DNA of 64,000 nt from Mycobacterium sp. Marseille-P9652 (GTDB taxonomy: Bacteria; Actinomycetota; Actinomycetes; Mycobacteriales; Mycobacteriaceae). Every line of letters begins with the position of its first letter. Position 1 is the first letter of the stretch. Below the pieces are notes generated by a model that searched no databases, had not been told where the DNA came from, and worked only from the letters and a program-made list of their open reading frames with translations. Below are positions 18,218-28,775 of this stretch, piece after piece. The stretch is from positions 1 through 64,000 of the forward strand of contig NZ_CACRUY010000014.1 in NCBI RefSeq assembly GCF_902652685.1. Direction: 5' to 3'. Made by a program: the position numbers and the translations under genes.

Positions 18218-18426
18218 TCCCCCCTTGCACCGGCGCCGGCCGCCTTCAGGCGCCGGGACGGATCGTGTCGCACGCCACCTCTCCCCGGCCCTACGTGTGT
18301 GACCATCGGCTCCCTACTCGCAGGTAGTAACGGCGACCACAGGAATGTACCCGATGGCTTCTCACGTGTGAACTGCATCCGCACAATTAACCCTTCGTCA
18401 ACAACCGGCAAACGTTACAGGTCCCG
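18218..18426 (-). promoter_or_regulatory. fadD5-yrbE1A intergenic region, possible internal promoter
   Basis: This is the only long gap inside the mce1 operon. In M. tuberculosis I recall a described internal promoter at the same place. I see a TTGACG -35-like box on the minus strand but no convincing -10 box. GGCGCC-containing inverted repeats just upstream of yrbE1A could form a hairpin. Confidence 0.4.
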
Positions 18427-20100
18427 TCAACCCCCCTCGCTGGTCGTGGAACCCTCTGCACCGGAACGTGTTTCGAGCATTTGCGCGGCCCCGTAACGGA
18501 TCCGCAGCTCAGTTTTGAGCACCTTCCCGGAGGGGTTTCGGGGCAGGGCGTCGACGATCTCGAGCGCTTTGGGGTGCTTGTAGCGGGCCAGTCGCTCGGC
18601 CAGGAAATCGGCCAGGTGCTCCAGCCGCAACTCGGCGTCGGTGACGGCCGCGACCGCGATCGGCACCTCCCCCCACTTCTCGTGGGCGCGGCCGATGACG
18701 GCCACCTCGACGATGCCGGGATGGCCGGCGAGCACGTTCTCGACCTCCGCGCAGTAGATGTTCTCGCCGCCGGAGATGATCATGTCCTTCTTGCGGTCGA
18801 CCACCCAGACGTAGCCCTCGTCGTCCATGCGGACGAGGTCTCCCGAGTGGAACCAGCCACCGGCGAAGGCCTCCGCCGTCGCCTCCGGGTTGTTCCAGTA
18901 GCCGCTCATCAATGTGGGCGCGCGATAGACGATTTCGCCGACCTCGCCGACGGGAACGTCGTTCATGTTCTCGTCGACGACGCGCGCGGCGACGGTGGGG
19001 ATCACCTTGCCCACCGACCCGCGCTTACGGATGGCGTCCTCCCCGAGGAGCATGCAGGTCACCGGCGACATCTCGGTCTGCCCGAACGCCGCCAGGATCT
19101 GCGTCCCCGGGAACGTCGCCGACATCTCGCGCAGCAGCGCGTCGGGCGCCGGCGCCGCCCCCCAGGACATCACCCGCAACCGCAGGTCGCGGGGGCGGGC
19201 GCGCTGTTCGGCGCAGACCGCCTGCCACTGGGCGGGGACCAGGAAGATGCCGGTGACCTTCTCGGCCGCGAGGACGTCGAGCAGCTGGCCGGGGTCGAAC
19301 GCGCCCAGCGGGTAGATCACCGTGGGGGTGCCGAGCGTCAGGCCGGTCAGCATGTTGCCGATCCCGGCGATGTGGAAGAACGGGACGCCGATGAAGCCGA
19401 CGTCGCTGTTGACGTCGGCGCCGTTGGTGTAGAGCCCGGTCATGGTCTGCCCGGTCAGGTTGGCGTGGGTCAGCACCGCGCCTTTCGGGCGGCCGGTGGT
19501 GCCGGACGTGTACATGATGAGCGCCGGCGAGTCGTTGGGGATGTCGACCGGCTCGTGCGAGTCACCGGGCTCGTCGACCAGGTCCTCGTAGCCCAGCACG
19601 CGGTCGTCGGTCGAGCCCCCGGCGACGGCGATCGTGCCCAGGATGGGCTGGATCTCGCGGACCCCGAGCGCCACCGGCGCCAGCACCGATTCGGTGATCA
19701 TCGTGCGGGCCTCGCAGTCCTCGGCCAGGAACGCGATCTCGGACGCGGTGAGCCGGAAGTTCAGCGGGACCGCGATCGCCCCGAGCATGTTGACGGCCAG
19801 GACGGACTCGATGAACTCGGGCCGGTTGAGCATCAGGATCATGACCCGGTCGCCGAAGCCGACCCCGCGGCGGCTCAGCGCGTCGGCCAGCGCGGCGACC
19901 CGGCGCTGCATACCGGCCCACGTCAGGGTGTTGCCCAGGAACCGCAGCGCGGTCGCGTCCGGTTGCATGACCGCGTGGCGCTCGAGCTGGTTGACCCAGT
20001 TCTGCCGGCGGGCGCGGTACAGCTGCTGGCTCGCACGCGAGCCCTGCGCCAGGTGGCCGGCCAGTTGCGCGGTCAACGCCAACCCCTCCCCTTCACTCAC
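18427..20100 (-). CDS. fadD5: FadD5, long-chain fatty acid-CoA ligase of the mce1 locus
   Basis: A 557-residue AMP-forming acyl-CoA synthetase. The P-loop-like A3 motif TSGTTGRPKG is at 198-207; FHSGDLVRMDDEGY and the hinge WVVDRKKDMIISGGENIY follow; the catalytic Lys of PSGK is near 526. It activates fatty acids to acyl-CoA and is thought to work on lipids delivered by Mce1. It is divergent from mce1R and starts the operon. The GTG at 20100 is the first plausible start; M. tuberculosis FadD5 begins about at the MTAQL position, 8 residues in. Confidence 0.94.
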   Translation of the reverse strand: MSEGEGLALTAQLAGHLAQGSRASQQLYRARRQNWVNQLERHAVMQPDATALRFLGNTLTWAGMQRRVAALADALSRRGVGFGDRVMILMLNRPEFIESVLAVNMLGAIAVPLNFRLTASEIAFLAEDCEARTMITESVLAPVALGVREIQPILGTIAVAGGSTDDRVLGYEDLVDEPGDSHEPVDIPNDSPALIMYTSGTTGRPKGAVLTHANLTGQTMTGLYTNGADVNSDVGFIGVPFFHIAGIGNMLTGLTLGTPTVIYPLGAFDPGQLLDVLAAEKVTGIFLVPAQWQAVCAEQRARPRDLRLRVMSWGAAPAPDALLREMSATFPGTQILAAFGQTEMSPVTCMLLGEDAIRKRGSVGKVIPTVAARVVDENMNDVPVGEVGEIVYRAPTLMSGYWNNPEATAEAFAGGWFHSGDLVRMDDEGYVWVVDRKKDMIISGGENIYCAEVENVLAGHPGIVEVAVIGRAHEKWGEVPIAVAAVTDAELRLEHLADFLAERLARYKHPKALEIVDALPRNPSGKVLKTELRIRYGAAQMLETRSGAEGSTTSEGG

Positions 20101-20112
20101 GCACCGCTTGCG

Positions 20113-20138
20113 CCAGGTTGATATTTGATAAAACTTGG
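20113..20138. promoter_or_regulatory. Candidate Mce1R operator between fadD5 and mce1R
   Basis: CCAGGTT (20113-20119) and AACTTGG (20132-20138) form a 6-of-7 inverted repeat around an AT-rich core in the 128-base divergent region. A GntR regulator that represses the mce1 operon is expected to bind here. The assignment is inferred from symmetry and position only. Confidence 0.4.
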
Positions 20139-20228
20139 TGTTGTCTGGGTCACACTATGGCTTAAAAGGCCACCTGACAAGACCCGGCCCAAGCCACCGC
20201 CTCGCCCCGGAAAGCCCAGGCAGCCGAC

Positions 20229-20915
20229 GTGAACGCACCGATATCGACGCAGCCGAGGAGGCGTCGACCACTGCGCCGGGCGCAGTTGTCCGACGAGGTG
20301 GCGGGACGTCTTCGGGCGGCGATCATGTCCGGGACGCTGCGCCCGGGGACGTTCGTCCGGCTCGATGAGACCGCGGCCGAGCTCGGGGTCAGCATCACGC
20401 CGGTGCGCGAGGCGCTGCTGAAGCTGCGCGGCGAGGGCATGGTCCAGCTGGAGCCGCACCGCGGTCACGTCGTGTTGCCTCTGACGGCGCAGGACATCCA
20501 GGACATCTTCTGGCTGCAGGCCACCATCGCGCGGGAACTGGCCGCCGCGGCCACGGAGAACATCACCGACGCCCAGGTCAACGAGCTCGAGCGCATCAAC
20601 GACGCGCTGGCGGCGGCGGTCGGTTCCGGCGACGCCGAGACGATCGCCGGCATCGAGTTCGCGTTTCACCGGGTCTTCAATCAGGCCAGCGGCCGGATAA
20701 AGCTGGCCTGGTTCCTGCTCAACGCGGCGCGCTACATGCCGGTGCTGGTGTACGCCGCCGACCAGCAGTGGGGTGACGCCGCGGTGAACAACCACCGGCA
20801 GGTGATCGCCGCGTTGCGCCGGCGCGACGCCGCCGCGGTGATCGACCACACCGTCTGGCAGTTCACCGACGCGGCCAACCGGCTGACCGAGATGCGCGGG
20901 CGGATGGGGATCTAG
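20229..20915 (+). CDS. mce1R: Mce1R, GntR/FadR-type repressor of the mce1 operon
   Basis: A 228-residue GntR regulator of the FadR/FCD subfamily. The winged helix is at about residues 18-80, with the signature DETAAELGVSITPVREALLKL, and the FCD ligand-binding domain is at about 90-220 with metal-site His residues (FHRVF, NNHRQVI). In M. tuberculosis Mce1R represses the mce1 operon and responds to lipid-related signals. The GTG at 20229 gives the usual start; it is divergent from fadD5 and convergent with the SRPBCC gene. Confidence 0.93.
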   Translation: MNAPISTQPRRRRPLRRAQLSDEVAGRLRAAIMSGTLRPGTFVRLDETAAELGVSITPVREALLKLRGEGMVQLEPHRGHVVLPLTAQDIQDIFWLQATIARELAAAATENITDAQVNELERINDALAAAVGSGDAETIAGIEFAFHRVFNQASGRIKLAWFLLNAARYMPVLVYAADQQWGDAAVNNHRQVIAALRRRDAAAVIDHTVWQFTDAANRLTEMRGRMGI

Positions 20916-20987
20916 CGGCGAACGTCGACTTGTTGCGCACGAACGCGCCTCAAGCCGACAACGCCTCCACGTTCGAGGCCAAGCCGG

Positions 20988-21428
20988 CTAGTTGCCGGAG
21001 AGCTGCTCGGCGCGCTGCTTGAGGTTCTCCGCGAGGTGGTCGAGGACGTTGCCGGCGAGCTGCTTCACCATCGGGGCCGGGATCGGCATGGAGGTCTCGA
21101 CGTCCATGTCCACCGTCAGCAGGCTCGACGCGCCGGTCTCCACGACGCTGAACAGCTGCTCCTGCTTGGTGAAGAGATCACCTTGCTGCAGCACGGTCTG
21201 TATCTGGTTCTCCCCCGGGTAGTACACGGCCTGGATGAAGGTGGCCTTCATCCCCTGGTAGTCCGCATCCAGGCGCAGCTGGCTGGGCCGCCCGTCGTCG
21301 TAGCGGGCCAGCACCCACAGTCCCTGGACCTCCTGGTTCCACTGCGGGTAGGCCTCGAAGTCGGCGACGATTGCCATGATCGATGCGGCGTCGGCACCGA
21401 CCTCGACGGTCTTGCTCAGAACTGGCAT
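20988..21428 (-). CDS. SRPBCC/polyketide-cyclase-like protein (TB18.5/Rv0164-like)
   Basis: A 146-residue START/SRPBCC-fold protein (VEVGADAASIMAIVADFEAYPQW at the start of the fold). These hydrophobic-pocket proteins bind lipids, polyketides or similar ligands; the ligand here is unknown. It is the orthologue by position of M. tuberculosis TB18.5. The ATG at 21428 follows AAGGT. It is the last gene of a long minus-strand run and lies 32 bases after the thioesterase gene. Confidence 0.88.
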   Translation of the reverse strand: MPVLSKTVEVGADAASIMAIVADFEAYPQWNQEVQGLWVLARYDDGRPSQLRLDADYQGMKATFIQAVYYPGENQIQTVLQQGDLFTKQEQLFSVVETGASSLLTVDMDVETSMPIPAPMVKQLAGNVLDHLAENLKQRAEQLSGN

Positions 21429-21460
21429 TCGCCAACCTTAAGTTATTGCCCCGCAGGAAC

Positions 21461-21922
21461 TTATTGCCCCACAACGGCCGTCGACAGCAGCGCGCGGATG
21501 GGGTCCGGGATGGGGACGGACTTGCGGCTGGTCCGGTCGACGTAGACGTGCACCCAATGGCCCAGCGCGGTGACCGGTTGCGGCTTCGAACCCGCCCGCA
21601 GGACGCCCAGGCGATAGGTGACGCTGCTGCGGCCCAGCCGGGTGACCGCCAGCCCAATCACGAGTGCCTCCGGGAAGTGCAGTTCGGAGAAGTAGCGACA
21701 GCCGGACTCGGCGTCGATGCCCAGCGCCGGCGCGGTGATCGGGTCGAGCCCGGTGCTGGTGTTGATCCAGGCGTTGATCGCGGTGTCGAACAGCTGGTAG
21801 TAGACGGCGTTGTTGAGGTGGCCGAACATGTCGTTGTCGGCCCACCGGGTTCCCACCGGCCACAGCACCGGGAAGTCGTCGCTCGTCAGCCCGTCGGGCG
21901 CGGGCGGAACCACAGAGGTCAT
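21461..21922 (-). CDS. Acyl-CoA thioesterase, 4HBT hotdog fold (Rv0163-like)
   Basis: A 153-residue single hotdog protein. The motif WADNDMFGHLNNAVYYQLFDTA carries the catalytic Asp and helix of the 4-hydroxybenzoyl-CoA/YbgC thioesterase family. It would hydrolyse acyl-CoA thioesters in the cytoplasm; the substrate is unknown. It starts 4 bases after the transhydrogenase gene, so the accessory operon runs into these two conserved mce1-adjacent genes. Confidence 0.88.
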   Translation of the reverse strand: MTSVVPPAPDGLTSDDFPVLWPVGTRWADNDMFGHLNNAVYYQLFDTAINAWINTSTGLDPITAPALGIDAESGCRYFSELHFPEALVIGLAVTRLGRSSVTYRLGVLRAGSKPQPVTALGHWVHVYVDRTSRKSVPIPDPIRALLSTAVVGQ

Positions 21923-21926
21923 GCGT

Positions 21927-23234
<1,308 letters not shown>

Positions 23235-23241
23235 GCGCCCA

Positions 23242-24435
23242 TTATCTCGGGTGCAGCGGCGCCACCGGCTCGACGGCGGTCTCGGGCAGCCGGTGCTCGT
23301 CGATGTAGTCCCAGCGGATCTGGTAGCCGAGGCCGGGCGCCGACGGTATGTCCACGAACCCGTCTGCGCCGAGCGGGTCGCAGGGCGCGTCGAGGTAGGC
23401 CGGCGCGCCGTCGTAGCGGACTCCCGGCCCGAGCAGCCCCCGCTCGTAGTATTCGCAGACGTCCTCGCTGGTCGCGCCCAGGACTTGCAGGTTGCCGAAG
23501 CCGCTCATGTGCAGCTCGCAGCGCATGCCGACCGCCTCGCACATCCCGGCCAGCTTCATCACGCCGGTGATGCCTCCCCGCAGCACGTCGATGCGGCTGA
23601 TGTCGGACGCGTCGCGCAGGATCCAGTCCGCGCGGGTGTAGATGCCGCCCTCGGCGATCTCGGGCGAGCAGATCGGGATGTCGAGCTCCCGGGCGAGGCG
23701 CACATAGGACTGCGTTTGGTGTTCCGGCATGGGGTGCTCGTACCAATAGAAGCCCAGCCGTTCGAGTTCGCGGCCGACCCGCAGCGCGTCGGCGTAGGTG
23801 TGGTAGGTGCCCCACGGGTCGAACATCAGCACCATGTCGTCGCCCACCGCGGCGCGAACCTCGCGGCAGACTCCGATGTCCCAGTCGACGTACGACGGCC
23901 GCGGCAGCGCGGGCTCGCCTGTCGCCGGATTCCAGTAGTGGTACGGGTGGATCTTGTAGGCGCCGTAGCCCTGGCGCTTGCACTCGACGGCGTGGGCGGC
24001 ATACTCGCCGGGGGATCCGAGGTTGTTGAAGCTGCTGGCGTAGGCCTTGACCCGGTCGCGGGCGCCGCCGAGGAGTTTGCGCACCGGCAGTCCGGCGACC
24101 CGGCCCGCCAGGTCCCACAAGGCGAGATCGATGACGCTGCAGACGTTTTCGGGAAGCTTTGCCGCCCACAGCTGCCGCCAGATCTCGGCCCGGTCCAACG
24201 GGTCCTGGCCGGCGAGCAGCGGGCTCAGGAACTGCGTGATGAGCGCCCGGTCGCCGGGCAGCAGCCCGTCCTGGTCGCCGTGGAAGTGGCCGCCGAAGTA
24301 ATAGCCCTCGATGCCCTCGTCGGTGAGCACCTTGGTGACGGTCTGCACCACGCGGTAGTCGGTGTTCAATTGGCCGAACGAGATTCGGTCGACGAACGTC
24401 TCGAACGGCACCACCTCGAGCCCCGTGATCTTCAT
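23242..24435 (-). CDS. Enolase-superfamily (mandelate racemase/muconate lactonizing type) acid dehydratase
   Basis: A 397-residue enolase-superfamily enzyme. Visible active-site set: Lys161 and His163 (KIHPYH), metal ligands Asp206 (MFDPWG), Glu233 (YWYEHP) and Glu259 (CSPEIAEG), and a His309-Asp283 dyad ([14 protein letters not shown]). The His-Asp dyad places it in the mandelate racemase subgroup, which includes many sugar-acid dehydratases making 2-keto-3-deoxy acids. With an HpaI-type aldolase in the same operon, dehydration followed by retro-aldol cleavage is an attractive reading. Racemase or lactonising activity is not excluded. Confidence 0.85.
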   Translation of the reverse strand: MKITGLEVVPFETFVDRISFGQLNTDYRVVQTVTKVLTDEGIEGYYFGGHFHGDQDGLLPGDRALITQFLSPLLAGQDPLDRAEIWRQLWAAKLPENVCSVIDLALWDLAGRVAGLPVRKLLGGARDRVKAYASSFNNLGSPGEYAAHAVECKRQGYGAYKIHPYHYWNPATGEPALPRPSYVDWDIGVCREVRAAVGDDMVLMFDPWGTYHTYADALRVGRELERLGFYWYEHPMPEHQTQSYVRLARELDIPICSPEIAEGGIYTRADWILRDASDISRIDVLRGGITGVMKLAGMCEAVGMRCELHMSGFGNLQVLGATSEDVCEYYERGLLGPGVRYDGAPAYLDAPCDPLGADGFVDIPSAPGLGYQIRWDYIDEHRLPETAVEPVAPLHPR

Positions 24436-24465
24436 GCCTGCCGATTGTTCCGGCGGGCCGAACGC

Positions 24466-25410
24466 TCAAGTAGAGGCGAAGGTCCTTGCCAAGGCGTCCC
24501 CTTGCAGCGCGAACAGTCGCTCGGACGGCGGCCAGTCGGGCAGCAGGGTGTCGAACCCGTGACACGTGCGGGGAAAGACGTGCAACTCGGCGGACACTCC
24601 GGCGCGCAAAAGCCGCATCGCGTACTCGATCGCCTCGTCACGGAAGGGATCGACCTCGGCGCACGTGATGAATGCCGTTGGGAGATAGCCGTTATGGACT
24701 CGCCGGGCGGGGACCGCGGCGGGAGAAACGTCCGTGGCGCCCAGGTAGTACCGCCACATCGACTCCGCGGCCTCGCCGTCGAAGGCCGGGCTGGCGCGGA
24801 ATTCCTCCTTGGACGCGGTCGGCCGATCGTCGAGCACTGGTTGGTGCAGTAGCTGGAACACCACCCGCGGGAGCGACCCGTCCGCGGTCTCGTGGGCGAG
24901 GCAGGCCGCCAGCGTGGCGCCGGCGCTGCTCCCCGCAACGGCGAGCCGCGCGGCATCAACACCCAGGTCGGCCGCCGATTCGGCCACCCACGTCAGGACG
25001 GCCCTCGCGTCCTCGAGGGCGGCCGGATAGGGATGCTCCGGGGCCAACCGGTAGTCGACGGACACCACGGCGCATCGGCCGCGACGCGCGAGTTCGACGC
25101 ATTGCCGGTGATCGGTGTCCAGGTTTCCCAGTGCGAAACCGCCCGCGTGACAGTAGATTACGGTCGGGGATGGCGACGGTCCACCGCGATATATGCGGAC
25201 CGCCACATCGCCCGATTCGGTCGCCACGTTATCTTCGACGATCCGCACGCCCCGCGCGTCGGTGCGCTCGGCGGTCTCCCGGCGACGCTGGTTGAAGGGT
25301 TCCCGCATGAGCCGAATCGACTCCGCGGCAAAGTCGGTCCGCGTCGTCGCGACGGCGCGCAAGGCGGGATCAAGCCGTTCGAAGCCATCCAGGCCACCCA
25401 GCTCCGTCAT
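24466..25410 (-). CDS. Alpha/beta hydrolase, hormone-sensitive lipase-like esterase
   Basis: A 314-residue HSL-family (alpha/beta hydrolase fold-3) esterase. The oxyanion motif appears as HAGG at 88-91 (usual HGGG), nucleophile Ser162 in GSSAG, and probable Asp254 (AEVDPFRDE) and His284 (TCHGFD) complete the triad. The ATG at 25410 makes an ATGA overlap with the monooxygenase stop. A natural role is hydrolysis of the ester or lactone made by the neighbouring Baeyer-Villiger enzyme; this is inferred from context. Confidence 0.87.
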   Translation of the reverse strand: MTELGGLDGFERLDPALRAVATTRTDFAAESIRLMREPFNQRRRETAERTDARGVRIVEDNVATESGDVAVRIYRGGPSPSPTVIYCHAGGFALGNLDTDHRQCVELARRGRCAVVSVDYRLAPEHPYPAALEDARAVLTWVAESAADLGVDAARLAVAGSSAGATLAACLAHETADGSLPRVVFQLLHQPVLDDRPTASKEEFRASPAFDGEAAESMWRYYLGATDVSPAAVPARRVHNGYLPTAFITCAEVDPFRDEAIEYAMRLLRAGVSAELHVFPRTCHGFDTLLPDWPPSERLFALQGDALARTFAST

Positions 25411-26918
25411 CGGTTGCTCTGCTCCGCTGCCGGCACCGCCGCACCAACTTCGGACCCGCCCGGTGCGCGGAAAGTGAAGTCGACGGGCTTGAAGCGGCGC
25501 GTCATGGCCCAGAAGGAACGGGCGCTGCGCGGCCACTGGGTCACCACCCGCCCATTGGGGGCGCGGAAATAGTTGCTGCAGCGCGTGGTCCACACGGTGC
25601 CGACGATCCAGCGGTCGACCTTGGCGACAAAGTCCGCCAGCGCGGCGGGCCGCACTGCGACATAGGTCTTGCCTCTGCGCCGCATGTATTTCAGCGCGCG
25701 CACGATGTAGCGGGCTTGGGCTTCGAGCATGAAGATCACGCTGTTGGAACCGACATTGGTGTTCGGCCCGTACAGCATGAAGAAGTTAGGGAACCCCGGA
25801 ACGGCCATCCCGAAATACGCGTGCGCCCCGTCGCGCCATACCTCTCGCAGCGTGGCCCCGCCCTCGCCGGTCACGTCCAACTCGCCCAGGTAGTCGGCCG
25901 CGGCGTAACCCGTCGCACACACCACGACGTCGACCTCGCGCTCTCTGCCGTCATCGGTCACCAGAGTGCGCTCGCGCAGGCATCGCGCCGGGCTGTCCAG
26001 TACCTCGACGTTGGGCCGGGTCAATGCGGCCAGGTAGTCCGAGGAGAACACCAGCCGCTTGCAGCCCATGGGGTGGTCAGGGGTCAGCTTGCGACGCAAT
26101 TCGTCATCGGCAACGGTCTTTTCGAGCATGCCCAGCGCGATCGCCGTGAATTCCTCGGTCTTCGGGCTGCCGTGCTCGATCACCGAGATGTTGGATTCGC
26201 TGCGCAGCCACAATCGGGTCCGGTACAGCTTCTTGGCGAACGGTAGGTGGGCGAATAGCCAGCGTTCCCGACGGGTGTACGGGCGGTCGGGCTTGGGCAG
26301 GATCCAGGTCGGCGATCGCTGCACCGAGTACACCGTGTCGGCGACCTCAGCCAACTCGGGCACCAGCTGTGATGCGGTGGAACCGGTGCCCAGCACGGCG
26401 ACCCGCGCACCCTCGAGCCGCACCGAGTGGTCCCACCGCGAGGAGTGCATCAGCGTGCCGGTGAACGGCTCCTCTTCGACGAGCGCCGGAAAGAGCGGGC
26501 GGGTGAACAGCCCGACGGCGGACACGACGATGTTGAACCGGTGCTGGTCACCATCCGCACTCGTCAGGCACCACCGTTGGGTATCTTCCTCCCAATTGGC
26601 GGAGACGATCTCGGTGCGCAGCCGCAGGTGCGGGCGCAGACCGTACCTGTCGGCGCAGCGCTGGAAGTATTTCAGGATCTCGGGCTGCGCGGGCCAGAGC
26701 CTCGACCAGTCCGAGTTCAGGTCGAACGAGTAGGAATACAGGTGCGACTTGACGTCGCACGCCAGCCCCGGATAGGTGTTGATCAGCCAGGTGCCCCCGA
26801 CGTCGTCTTCTCGGTCGAATATCGTAAAGTCACGGAATCCCGCTTCGGCCAACAGGATGCCCATCGCCATGCCGCCCGGCCCGGCCCCGATGATGCCGAC
26901 GGACAACCCGGCGCTCAC
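25407..26918 (-). CDS. Baeyer-Villiger-type flavin monooxygenase
   Basis: A 503-residue class B flavoprotein monooxygenase. The FAD Rossmann motif GAGPGG is at 11-16, the NADPH motif GTGSTA at 177-182, and between them FTGTLMHSSRWD (152-163) matches the type I Baeyer-Villiger fingerprint FxGxxxHxxxW(P/D) exactly. It should insert oxygen next to a ketone to give an ester or lactone. GTG at 26918 was chosen because it has GGAG 6 bases upstream and a GTGA overlap with the SDR stop; an ATG at 26933 is less well placed. Confidence 0.9.
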   Translation of the reverse strand: MSAGLSVGIIGAGPGGMAMGILLAEAGFRDFTIFDREDDVGGTWLINTYPGLACDVKSHLYSYSFDLNSDWSRLWPAQPEILKYFQRCADRYGLRPHLRLRTEIVSANWEEDTQRWCLTSADGDQHRFNIVVSAVGLFTRPLFPALVEEEPFTGTLMHSSRWDHSVRLEGARVAVLGTGSTASQLVPELAEVADTVYSVQRSPTWILPKPDRPYTRRERWLFAHLPFAKKLYRTRLWLRSESNISVIEHGSPKTEEFTAIALGMLEKTVADDELRRKLTPDHPMGCKRLVFSSDYLAALTRPNVEVLDSPARCLRERTLVTDDGREREVDVVVCATGYAAADYLGELDVTGEGGATLREVWRDGAHAYFGMAVPGFPNFFMLYGPNTNVGSNSVIFMLEAQARYIVRALKYMRRRGKTYVAVRPAALADFVAKVDRWIVGTVWTTRCSNYFRAPNGRVVTQWPRSARSFWAMTRRFKPVDFTFRAPGGSEVGAAVPAAEQSNR

Positions 26919-27643
26919 CGAATCTCCAGGCATTGCCCACCGTCGACGACCAGTTCGCAACCCGTGATGAACGACGCCTCCCTGGAGAGCAAGAAAGCAA
27001 CGGCCGCGCCGATTTCGGTCGGCTGGCCAATCCGCCCGAAGGCCGACGACGCGGCCAGCCTCAGTTGCGTCGCATCGTCGAGCATGGGAGTTGCGATGGG
27101 TCCGGGAAACACCGCGTTGACTCGGATCCCCAACGGGGCCAGTTCGGCGGCGGCCTGTTGGGTCAGGCCCCGCAGCGCCCACTTGGAGGAACCGTAGGCG
27201 CTGTGCCGCGGGAATGGACGGATGGCCCCGGTGCTGCAGATGTTGACGATGGCCGCGTCCGTGGCGGCTCTCAGCTGCGGAAGCGCCGAGTGGATTCCCA
27301 GGAATGCGCCGAAACAGTTAACGCGCCAAGATCTTTCAAAATCATCGGCCGTTTCGTCGGCTAGCGACGCGCGGTGCAGCACCCCAGCGTTGTTCACCAG
27401 TGCGGTCAACGAGCCGAAACGGCCGACAACCGCGGCGACGGCATTCTCCCACTGCGACTGCGAGGTGACGTCGAGCTCGACCCCGATCACCGCGTCATCG
27501 CCCAGTGCGTCGACTGCCGCGGTCAGCTCGTCGGCGCGGCGGTCGCAGGCGGCCACCGCGTAGCCCGCCGCGCGCACCCGCTGGGCGATGGCCCAGCCCT
27601 GTCCACCGGCGGCGCCGGTCACCAGTGCGACCCGTTCGTTCAT
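26915..27643 (-). CDS. Short-chain dehydrogenase/reductase
   Basis: A 242-residue classical SDR: cofactor motif TGAAGGQG at 9-16, NNAG at 84-87, catalytic Ser137, Tyr150 and Lys154. The acidic residue after beta2 (ACDRR) points to NAD(H). It probably interconverts an alcohol and a ketone, which could supply the ketone for the Baeyer-Villiger enzyme encoded next. Both ends use 4-base overlaps with its neighbours. Confidence 0.88.
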   Translation of the reverse strand: MNERVALVTGAAGGQGWAIAQRVRAAGYAVAACDRRADELTAAVDALGDDAVIGVELDVTSQSQWENAVAAVVGRFGSLTALVNNAGVLHRASLADETADDFERSWRVNCFGAFLGIHSALPQLRAATDAAIVNICSTGAIRPFPRHSAYGSSKWALRGLTQQAAAELAPLGIRVNAVFPGPIATPMLDDATQLRLAASSAFGRIGQPTEIGAAVAFLLSREASFITGCELVVDGGQCLEIR

Positions 27644-28038
27644 GACGACGTCACCTCGGGACTGCCGGAAAGGCCGGCGCTGGTGATGAATTGGCAACGG
27701 CGCCTGGCGAAGCGCCACCGCCCGTCGGCGCGGACCAGCTCGTCGTCGTACAGGGCGGGTCGTAGGCACAGGTCACCTGCCCGGACGAACAACACCTGCG
27801 AACGGGCGGTCGCGGTGTCACCGCGGACGTCGATCTGCGAGGCTCCGGTCAGGTGCAGCCCGTGCGGCGCATTCCGAAACATCGCACCGATGCCGGCGAA
27901 ACCCACGAAAGACCGCCCGTACACCACGAATTCGGCGTCGGGGAGAAACAGAGCCAGGCAGCCGTCGAGGTCACCGGCATCGAGGGCGAGCGCGTAGCCG
28001 GCGATCAGCGCGTGGATGGCGGCTCGATCGTCCGTCAC
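27640..28038 (-). CDS. SnoaL-like/nuclear transport factor 2 family protein
   Basis: A 132-residue NTF2-like fold protein (ALIAGYALALDAGDLDGCLALF at the start; DDELVRADGRWRFARRRC at the end). Relatives include SnoaL cyclases, steroid isomerases and dehydratases; a buried Asp often serves as catalyst. The substrate cannot be told. The start is GTG, overlapping the aldolase stop (GTGA). Confidence 0.8.
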   Translation of the reverse strand: MTDDRAAIHALIAGYALALDAGDLDGCLALFLPDAEFVVYGRSFVGFAGIGAMFRNAPHGLHLTGASQIDVRGDTATARSQVLFVRAGDLCLRPALYDDELVRADGRWRFARRRCQFITSAGLSGSPEVTSS

Positions 28039-28775
28039 GGCCCGGCCGCCTCGCGGAGATGCTCCGCGGCCCCGCGCCGCAGGGCCTGCGATTCGGCCGC
28101 CAGGGTGATCAACCGAAATCCCCGCTCCGCCATGGCGCGACCGGTCATGCCGTCCCCCGCGTGGATGCCGGTGATCAGGCCCGCGTCGCCGGCGGCTTGG
28201 GTTATTCGGTGTACCGCGTCCAGCACCACCGGGTGTTTCGTTGCGCCGACGACACCCACTCCCATCGAGAGGGCCAGATCGGCGGGCCCGACATATAAGC
28301 CGGCCAGTCCATCGACGGCGCAGATCTCCCCGAGGTCCGACAGCGCGGCCGCCGTCTCGATCATCGCGAACACGCTCACGCGCGACTGCAGCGCGGCGGT
28401 GTCGTGGCCGAGGCTGGCACGCAGCGGGCCGAAGCTGCGAACACCGGCCGGCGGGTAGCGAGTGGCGGCCACCGCCGCGGCGGCCTGGTCCGCCGACTCG
28501 ATCATCGCGATGACGACAGCGTCGGCACCGGCGTCGGCCACCCGACCGATCGGCGCCGCGTCGGCGCTGGGCAGGCGCACCACCGTGGCGATCGGCACGT
28601 GTTCGATGCGGCGGAGCATACGGGCGATGTCGGCGTCGTCGAGGTAGCCATGCTGGGCATCGAAACCCACGTAGTCGTAACCGGCCCGGGCGAATTCCTC
28701 CGGCCCGAGCAGCGTGGGCCCGGTGATCCAGCCGCCCCAAAGGGGACCGCTGCGCTCACCGTCGAAGAGGCTCAT
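28035..28775 (-). CDS. HpcH/HpaI-type class II aldolase
   Basis: A 246-residue (beta/alpha)8 aldolase of the HpcH/HpaI family. Catalytic His42 (FDAQHG), Arg67 (VRLPS), and metal ligands Glu140 (MIET) and Asp166 ([10 protein letters not shown]) are all present. Such enzymes cleave 4-hydroxy-2-oxo acids or 2-keto-3-deoxy sugar acids to pyruvate and an aldehyde. In this operon it could release pyruvate from the product of the enolase-superfamily dehydratase. The residue before His42 is Gln rather than the Glu of E. coli HpaI, as in many homologues. Confidence 0.86.
   Translation of the reverse strand: MSLFDGERSGPLWGGWITGPTLLGPEEFARAGYDYVGFDAQHGYLDDADIARMLRRIEHVPIATVVRLPSADAAPIGRVADAGADAVVIAMIESADQAAAAVAATRYPPAGVRSFGPLRASLGHDTAALQSRVSVFAMIETAAALSDLGEICAVDGLAGLYVGPADLALSMGVGVVGATKHPVVLDAVHRITQAAGDAGLITGIHAGDGMTGRAMAERGFRLITLAAESQALRRGAAEHLREAAGP

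Noticed and set aside
18481-20121. 546-codon open frame opposite fadD5
   Set aside because: FadD5 is supported by motifs across its whole length; the opposite frame is repetitive in Arg, Asp, His and Gly.
20919-20975. CGAACGT and ACGTTCG, inverted over 43 bases between mce1R and the SRPBCC gene
   Set aside because: The 7-base arms are far apart and the loop is unstructured, so this is weak evidence for a terminator.
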